From an uncultured Caldilinea sp. (GTDB taxonomy: Bacteria > Chloroflexota > Anaerolineae > Caldilineales > Caldilineaceae), in the NCBI RefSeq assembly GCF_937128415.1, contig NZ_CAKZMJ010000014.1, positions 42,501 to 76,464 on the forward strand: DNA of 33,964 nucleotides, written 5' to 3'. Shown one piece after another: positions 25,275 to 33,964 of this stretch (positions within the stretch are counted from its first letter, which is position 1; every line of letters begins with the position of its first letter). Under the pieces are notes generated by a model, which was not told where the DNA came from, ran no database searches, and worked only from the letters and a program-made list of their open reading frames with translations. The position numbers were made by a program, and so were the translations under genes.

Positions 25275-26420
25275 ATGTTGCATCGTCTCACGAAACACAA
25301 ACGCATCCTATTTTTCGTTTTGCTTGTTGTGGCTGCGCTTCTCCTTGCGGCCTGCGGCGCCGGTGGGCCTGCGCCTACGCCTACACCCACCAAGACGCCG
25401 GTTGCGGCGGCCGGCAATCCGCATGCCTCGCCCACGCCCGTGGCGCTGCCGATGCCGACGCCCACGCCCGAGCCGCCCACCCCCACGCCGCGACCGGAAA
25501 ACATCGCCCCGTTCACCGGTCTGCCGGTCGATGATCCGGAGCGCATCAAGCAGTTGCCGATTTTTGTGTGCGTCAACAACGACGCCGCCGGCCGCGCCGC
25601 GCACTGGGGGTTGAGCAAGGCCGACCTGGTGTACGAGTACATCGTCGACGGCTTCTCGCTGACGCGCCTGACGGCGATGTATCAAAGCCAGGAGGCGGAT
25701 CGCATCGGGCCGGTGCGCTCGGCGCGTTATCCGAATATCTGGATGGTGCAGATGTACGGCGGGGTGCTCGCCTGTTCGGGCGGCAGCGACGCCATTCGCT
25801 ATCTGCTCAAAAATGAAGTCGGCTTTCCCTATCTCGACGCCGATATCGACGACCCTTCCAACAACCGCTATTTCACCAACTTGGGAACCGACTATCGCAC
25901 GCGGTTACAGGCGCGTACCGATGGCGTACGACAATGGCTTGCGGATAAGGGCATTCCCACGGAGTGGAATAAACCGGGCTTTGAATTTAGTGAAGAGCCC
26001 CCGTCCAACCCTGCTGGCGAAGCCACTGTGATTGACATCCCCTACCCTGGCGGCAACAGCGTGCAATGGCGCTACGACCCCGCGCTGGGGGGCTATCTTC
26101 GGTACCAGGGCGGCGTGCCACAGTTCGACCCTGCCATCAATGGCCCCATCGTAGCGTCCAACGTGATCGTCCTGGCCGCCGTGCATGAAGTGACCGACAT
26201 CATCGAGGATACGCTCGGCACCAAGGGCATCAACATCAAACTGCATGAGTTTGGCGACCTGCGCATTTTCCGCGATGGCAAGGTCTACGAAGGCACCTGG
26301 CGCGCCAGCCAGGAGGCGCCTCCGCGCTGGCTTGGCCCCGGCGAAGTGCCGATCACGCTGAAACCGGGGCAGAGCTGGGTGCAAGTTGTGCGCAAGATCG
26401 AGGACATTTCGTATCAATAA
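25275..26420 (+). CDS. DUF3048 (YerB-like) lipoprotein
   Basis: 381 residues. A lipoprotein signal (MLHRLTKHKRILFF, hydrophobic core, LLLAAC lipobox) is followed by a Thr/Pro stalk (PAPTPTPTKTP, PTPTPEPPTPTPRPE). The mature domain begins NIAPFTGLPVDDPERIKQLP and has FVCVNNDAAGRAAHWGLSKA, DLVYEYIVDGFSLTRLTAMY, RIGPVRSARYPNIWM and, at the end, PITLKPGQSWVQVV. These match DUF3048, a family of exported lipoproteins of unknown activity. ATG 25275 is chosen because it directly precedes the signal peptide; in-frame upstream ATGs would add an unusual leader. Ribosome site weak. Confidence 0.85.
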   Translation: MLHRLTKHKRILFFVLLVVAALLLAACGAGGPAPTPTPTKTPVAAAGNPHASPTPVALPMPTPTPEPPTPTPRPENIAPFTGLPVDDPERIKQLPIFVCVNNDAAGRAAHWGLSKADLVYEYIVDGFSLTRLTAMYQSQEADRIGPVRSARYPNIWMVQMYGGVLACSGGSDAIRYLLKNEVGFPYLDADIDDPSNNRYFTNLGTDYRTRLQARTDGVRQWLADKGIPTEWNKPGFEFSEEPPSNPAGEATVIDIPYPGGNSVQWRYDPALGGYLRYQGGVPQFDPAINGPIVASNVIVLAAVHEVTDIIEDTLGTKGINIKLHEFGDLRIFRDGKVYEGTWRASQEAPPRWLGPGEVPITLKPGQSWVQVVRKIEDISYQ

Positions 26421-26525
26421 TAGAATCGCCCTATCCATCGTTCTATCGACGCTTCCCCGGTCACGTAGGGCCAGCGGACTCGGGATGCAAGCCTTAAGAG
26501 ATGCAGCAATAAAGAGAGGCCACCC

Positions 26526-29558
<3,033 letters not shown>

Positions 29559-29577
29559 CCTCTGTGACCATTCAGCT

Positions 29578-29615
29578 GGAGGCCGCCGATTCGCATGACC
29601 GGCGGCCTCCGCTCT

Positions 29616-29624
<9 letters not shown>
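29578..29624 (+). terminator. Intrinsic terminator after the LysM gene
   Basis: GGAGGCCGCCG (29578-29588) and CGGCGGCCTCC (29600-29610) form a perfect 11-bp stem with an 11-base loop, then GCTCTTTATCCTTT. Good stem, imperfect T tract. The hairpin also follows the convergent truncated glycosyltransferase gene, where no T tract is present. Confidence 0.75.
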
Positions 29625-30593
<969 letters not shown>

Positions 30594-30601
30594 AGCATCG
30601 G

Positions 30602-30631
30602 ATTGTACTCCTCGGCGCTCAGGGGCGGCAA
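30602..30631 (-). promoter_or_regulatory. Promoter just before the truncated GT4 gene
   Basis: TTGCCG (30626-30631), 18 bases, TACAAT (30602-30607) on the minus strand. Eight bases lie between TACAAT and the ATG at 30593, so the transcript would have little or no leader. Confidence 0.5.
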
Positions 30632-30691
30632 AGAATTCAGGAAAGAGATCGAGCGATCGCCCTCCAGGGAGCCCGGAATTTCCTGCCGCCC
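30623..30691. repeat. Imperfect inverted repeat between divergent genes
   Basis: GGGCGGC (30623-30629) and AGGAAA (30639-30644) pair with TTTCCT (30679-30684) and GCCGCCC (30685-30691), with a nine-base bulge on the left arm. A smaller CTCC-AG-GGAG stem lies in the centre. It occupies the spacer between the leftward glycosyltransferase gene and the rightward TetR gene and overlaps the leftward promoter. Confidence 0.4.
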
Positions 30692-30725
30692 TTCATGGAG
30701 CCGCAAATCACCGCTTCGGCGCAAT

Positions 30726-30754
30726 TTGACAAGGCATGCACCTCGAAGTAACAT
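30726..30754 (+). promoter_or_regulatory. Sigma-70 type promoter of the TetR-rhamnosidase operon
   Basis: Perfect -35 TTGACA (30726-30731), exactly 17 bases, then -10 TAACAT (30749-30754). The predicted start near 30761 falls inside the palindromic operator. Confidence 0.8.
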
Positions 30755-30759
30755 CTTCG

Positions 30760-30776
30760 TGTAACTCCAAGTTACA
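30760..30776. promoter_or_regulatory. Probable TetR operator (perfect palindrome)
   Basis: TGTAACT-CCA-AGTTACA: seven-base perfect arms around three bases. A further GTAAC half-site lies at 30748-30752 across the -10. The palindrome covers the predicted transcription start of a TetR-family gene, the classical position for autorepression. Confidence 0.75.
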
Positions 30777-30812
30777 TACAGTGCGTTCCGGACCTCTCAC
30801 ATTGAGGCGACC

Positions 30813-31472
30813 GTGCAATCATCCCAGTCTGCGCGCAATCGTCAACAGGGCAAACATCAGGTTGATGAACAACGCAACGCCATCCTGGCGGCGGCGGAGA
30901 AGCTGTTTTTGGAAATGGGTCTCGACAAGACCCAAATGGTGGACATCGCCGCTGCGGCTGGCATTTCCAAAGTCACCCTCTATCGTTATTTCCCTCACAT
31001 CGACGCCATTGCGGTCGAGGTTCAGATTCGCATGTTGGAGCGCATTGCGTCGACGGTTGGATTGGGTGCGGAAGGGTTCGAGCCTTCTCTAGAGACGGTG
31101 AAGGCGGCGGTGCAGCGCATGGTGCGCAGTTTTAATCAGTTGCGCGACGCTTACCGCTACATCGGCATGTTCGACAGCCTGTACCTGGACCATCCTTTTG
31201 ACGCCGAGATTCCGCAGCGCACCAAAGATCGGCTGCGGGCGCACTGGAAAGGGCTCAAGTCGCTTGAGCGCCCCCAAGCCGCGTCGGAGAGCAGTCGTGC
31301 AGAGGTGATTTTGAGCGCCGCGATCTGGTTTTTGGAAAAGATCGCCCTGCGCGGGGAGCTGACGTGGAGCGACGCAGCGATCCCGCTGGAAGCGCATCTG
31401 GGCGTCTTTGAAGAGATGGTTACGATCTACATCGAGCACTGCCTACGTGAAAATGCAAGCAAAGACGACTGA
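30813..31472 (+). CDS. TetR family transcriptional regulator
   Basis: 219 residues from a GTG with GAGG five bases upstream. Helix-turn-helix at about residues 22-68: RNAILAAAEKLFLEMGLDKT, MVDIAAAAGISKVTLYRYF, the standard TetR_N domain. The C-terminal ligand domain is poorly conserved; ligand unknown. It is followed nine bases later by a GH78 rhamnosidase gene in the same operon, and its promoter carries a palindrome, so it probably represses itself and the rhamnosidase until a ligand (perhaps a rhamnoside or product) appears; this is inference. Confidence 0.9.
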   Translation: MQSSQSARNRQQGKHQVDEQRNAILAAAEKLFLEMGLDKTQMVDIAAAAGISKVTLYRYFPHIDAIAVEVQIRMLERIASTVGLGAEGFEPSLETVKAAVQRMVRSFNQLRDAYRYIGMFDSLYLDHPFDAEIPQRTKDRLRAHWKGLKSLERPQAASESSRAEVILSAAIWFLEKIALRGELTWSDAAIPLEAHLGVFEEMVTIYIEHCLRENASKDD

Positions 31473-31481
31473 GGAGGAGCG

Positions 31482-33964
31482 ATGACGACGCACGAGACCC
31501 CACCCGCCCCCATTTTCATCAAACATCTGCGCACCGAATATCTGGAAAATCCTCTCGGCATTGACGCGCGGCGACCGCGGTTGGAATGGCGGATCGAGGC
31601 GGACGCGCGCGGCGTCTTCCAGAGCGCCTATCAGGTGCAGGTGGCCAGCTCGCCGGATGACCTGACGCAGGGCGAGAATCTGTTGTGGGACACCGGCAAG
31701 GTGACGTCCGACGCCGCCTTTGTGCGCTGCACAGGCGTCGAGATGCGCTCCCGGCGACGCTATTTCTGGCGCGTGCGCGTCTGGGATGGACAGGATCGCG
31801 CCTCGGCCTGGAGCGAGCCCGCCTGGTGGGAGATGGGGTTGCTTGATCCACAGGAATGGAGTGCGGAATGGATCGAGGTGGGATGGGATGAAGACCCAGA
31901 GGCGTTCAAGCCCTGTCCATTTTTCCGTCGCACGTTCAGGCTGGACGCGCCGGTGCGCTCTGCGCGGCTCTATATCACGGCGCACGGCCTTTACGAGGCC
32001 TGGCTCAACGGCCAACGCGTCGGCGATCAATGCTTCACGCCCGGCTTCACCCCCTACCACAAGATGCTTCAATATCAGGTGTACGACGTCACCGCGCTGA
32101 TGCAGGAGGGAGACAACGCGCTCGGCGCCATCCTGGGCGATGGCTGGCATCGCGGCAAGGTGCACATCGCCGGTCATCGCAACGTGTACGGCGAACGATT
32201 GGCGCTGTTGGCGATGCTTGTCGTGGAGACTGCGCAAGGGACGCAGATCGTCATCGGAACCGATTCGGCGTGGAAGGCGACGACCGGACCCCTTCTGAAA
32301 TCGGACCTGAAGGACGGCGAGATATACGACGCGCGGCTGGAGATGCCTGGCTGGTGCGCGCCCGATTTCGACGACCGGGGCTGGCAAGGCGTGCGCGTGG
32401 TTTCACATCCCAAGCATCCACTGGTCGCTTCGATGGGGCCGCCCGTGCGTCGCAAGGAGACCTTTACACCCACCGTGCTCACAACGCCCAAAGGCGAGAC
32501 CGTGCTCGATTTCGGCCAGAATCTGGCCGGCGTCGTCCATTTCAAGGTGCAAGGCCCGCGAGGAACCTGCGTGCGTCTGACCCACGGCGAAGCGCTGGAC
32601 AAGGACGGCAATTTCACCCAGGCGCATCTGTTCCTGTTTAGCAAGCCCGACCCGGAAAAGAACCCCTTCCAGCAGGTGCAATACATCCTGAAGGGGGAAG
32701 GCGTCGAGGAATACGAGCCGCGCTTCACCGTGCACGGCTTCCGTTACGTGAAAGTGGAAGGGTGGCCGGGCGCAATCAACCCAGACGACTTCTACTCCGT
32801 CGCCATCTATAGCGACATGGAGCCGACCGGTTCGTTCGAGTGCTCCGACCCGCTCATCAACCGCCTCCACCAAAACGTCGAATGGAGCATGAAGAGCAAC
32901 TTCCTCGATCTGCCGACCGACTGCCCGCAGCGCGAGCGCGCCGGCTGGACGGGCGACGCCCAGATTTTTGCCCCCTCCGCCGCCTTTCTCATGGATGTGC
33001 GCGCCTTTTTCCGCAAATGGCTGAAGGAGCTGACCCTGGAGCAGCGTGCGGACGGCATGGTCGGCAATTTCGTCCCTAACCCGGAGCAGTTGGTGAAGAA
33101 GCGATTCCCCATGAATTTCCTCACAAAGCTGGAAGGCTCTGCAGGCTGGGGCGACGCCGCAACGATCGTCCCCTGGGCGCTCTATCAGGCGTATGGAGAC
33201 CTCGAATTTCTGGAAAACCAGTACGAAAGCATGAAGGCGTGGGTCGAATATGTGCGCAAGCGCGCCACGCACACCAACTGGTCCAAATATCTAACCCCGC
33301 GCTATCTTTTCAACAAGGAGCGTCGCAAGCGTCAACATCTGATCTGGGACACCAACTATCACTGGGGAGAATGGCTCGAACCCGGCGAAAGCGGCGGCTT
33401 AAACACCATGCTCGGCGTCATGAAGCGGTTCTATCTGGGCGAGCCTGTGGTGGCCACCGCCTACTTCGCCTACTCCACGCGCCTTCTGGCCAAAGCGGCG
33501 GAAGCGCTGGGCAAGAGCGAGGACGCCGCCTACTTCGGAGCCTTAGCGGATCAGATCAAGGCGGCCTATGCAGCGGAGTTCATCGGCAAAGATGGTCGCA
33601 TCCATCCCGATCGGCAGGCCTCCTATGTGCGCGTGCTCGCTTTCGACCTAGCGCCGGAGGAACTGAAGCCGGCCATCGTCGAGCATCTCGTGCGGCTGGT
33701 GCGGGCCAGCGGCAACCATGTCGGCACGGGCTTCCTTTCCACGGTCTTCCTATGCGAAGTGCTGGCGGAGAACGGCCGGCTGGACGTAGCCTACGATCTG
33801 TTGACCCAGAAGACGGCTCCCTCCTGGCTGTACGCTGTCACCAAGGGCGCGACGACGATCTGGGAGGCGTGGGAAGGCATCGACGCAGATGGCGAGCCGC
33901 ACGCTTCGCTGAACCACTACAGCCCCGGCGCTGTGGTCAACTTTTTACACCGCAAAGTGGCGGG
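31482..33964 (+). CDS. GH78 alpha-L-rhamnosidase, 3' end outside window
   Basis: At least 827 residues with an open end. ATG follows GAGGAGGAGCG, an ideal ribosome site. Domain order fits GH78: an N-terminal fibronectin-like part (EYLENPLGIDARRPRLEWRI), beta-sandwich domains (LYITAHGLYEAWLNGQRVG, YQVYDVTALMQEGDNALGAI), then the (alpha/alpha)6 barrel. Catalytic-region signature TDCPQRERAGWTGDAQ has Asp480, Glu485 and Asp492 spaced as in characterised rhamnosidases, and WEAWEG (794-799) carries the second conserved Glu. No signal peptide, so it acts in the cytoplasm on imported rhamnosides. It releases terminal L-rhamnose. The frame is intact throughout. Confidence 0.93.
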   Translation, partial: MTTHETPPAPIFIKHLRTEYLENPLGIDARRPRLEWRIEADARGVFQSAYQVQVASSPDDLTQGENLLWDTGKVTSDAAFVRCTGVEMRSRRRYFWRVRVWDGQDRASAWSEPAWWEMGLLDPQEWSAEWIEVGWDEDPEAFKPCPFFRRTFRLDAPVRSARLYITAHGLYEAWLNGQRVGDQCFTPGFTPYHKMLQYQVYDVTALMQEGDNALGAILGDGWHRGKVHIAGHRNVYGERLALLAMLVVETAQGTQIVIGTDSAWKATTGPLLKSDLKDGEIYDARLEMPGWCAPDFDDRGWQGVRVVSHPKHPLVASMGPPVRRKETFTPTVLTTPKGETVLDFGQNLAGVVHFKVQGPRGTCVRLTHGEALDKDGNFTQAHLFLFSKPDPEKNPFQQVQYILKGEGVEEYEPRFTVHGFRYVKVEGWPGAINPDDFYSVAIYSDMEPTGSFECSDPLINRLHQNVEWSMKSNFLDLPTDCPQRERAGWTGDAQIFAPSAAFLMDVRAFFRKWLKELTLEQRADGMVGNFVPNPEQLVKKRFPMNFLTKLEGSAGWGDAATIVPWALYQAYGDLEFLENQYESMKAWVEYVRKRATHTNWSKYLTPRYLFNKERRKRQHLIWDTNYHWGEWLEPGESGGLNTMLGVMKRFYLGEPVVATAYFAYSTRLLAKAAEALGKSEDAAYFGALADQIKAAYAAEFIGKDGRIHPDRQASYVRVLAFDLAPEELKPAIVEHLVRLVRASGNHVGTGFLSTVFLCEVLAENGRLDVAYDLLTQKTAPSWLYAVTKGATTIWEAWEGIDADGEPHASLNHYSPGAVVNFLHRKVA

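Overview
The window looks like chromosomal DNA of a GC-rich (roughly 60%), probably thermophilic member of the Chloroflexota, in or near the Caldilineae/Anaerolineae. This assignment is inferred from protein style: secreted proteins with Pro/Thr stalks, LGFP-like lipoproteins, SH3b plus PD40 fusions, a Thermus/fungus-type homocitrate synthase, a DUF3048 lipoprotein, and a short C-terminal tail I associate with this phylum. There is no rRNA gene to settle it. I see no CRISPR array, insertion sequence, prophage or plasmid functions.

Left end (1-1542). The minus strand carries the 5' part of a lysine-pathway homocitrate synthase gene. In front of it lies what reads as a complete transcription attenuator: a consensus promoter, a 24-codon leader peptide containing Lys-Lys-Ser-Lys-Lys, three mutually exclusive hairpins and an intrinsic terminator. 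Three tRNA genes (Pro-TGG, Gly-TCC and a CAT-anticodon tRNA) follow on the plus strand.

Region 1594-12603 (minus strand). A tightly packed seven-gene run encodes, in transcription order, an SH3b/PD40 secreted protein, a flippase-like membrane protein, two large GT-C type membrane glycosyltransferases with a shared C-terminal module, a lipoprotein, RsmD and an AlbA/Schlafen-type ATP-binding regulator. Several junctions are 4-bp ATGA overlaps or gaps of a few bases.

Region 12604-22654. Rightward genes encode a thioredoxin-fold protein lacking the usual cysteine, a DUF624-like membrane protein and the NAD(P)HX repair enzyme NnrDE. A leftward envelope-glycan operon (15717-20757) then encodes two GT4 glycosyltransferases, a polyprenyl-phosphate sugar-1-phosphate transferase and an MGDG-synthase-like GT28 enzyme. 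An ArsA/Get3-like ATPase diverges from it, and a small secreted SdrD-type protein converges on the ATPase gene.

Right part (22983-33964). proA is translationally coupled to a class IV aminotransferase gene. It is followed by a DUF3048 lipoprotein and a 1010-residue LysM protein with an internally duplicated C-terminal half. A strong terminator separates these from a leftward GT4 gene that lacks its normal C-terminus. A divergent TetR gene with a consensus promoter and a perfect operator-like palindrome leads a cytoplasmic GH78 alpha-L-rhamnosidase gene that runs off the window.

Overall theme: envelope glycan and glycolipid synthesis plus secreted stalked proteins, mixed with housekeeping genes. 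The most notable system is the lysine attenuator at 861-1078. A second pattern is -10 hexamers 6-9 bases before start codons, which suggests leaderless transcripts.
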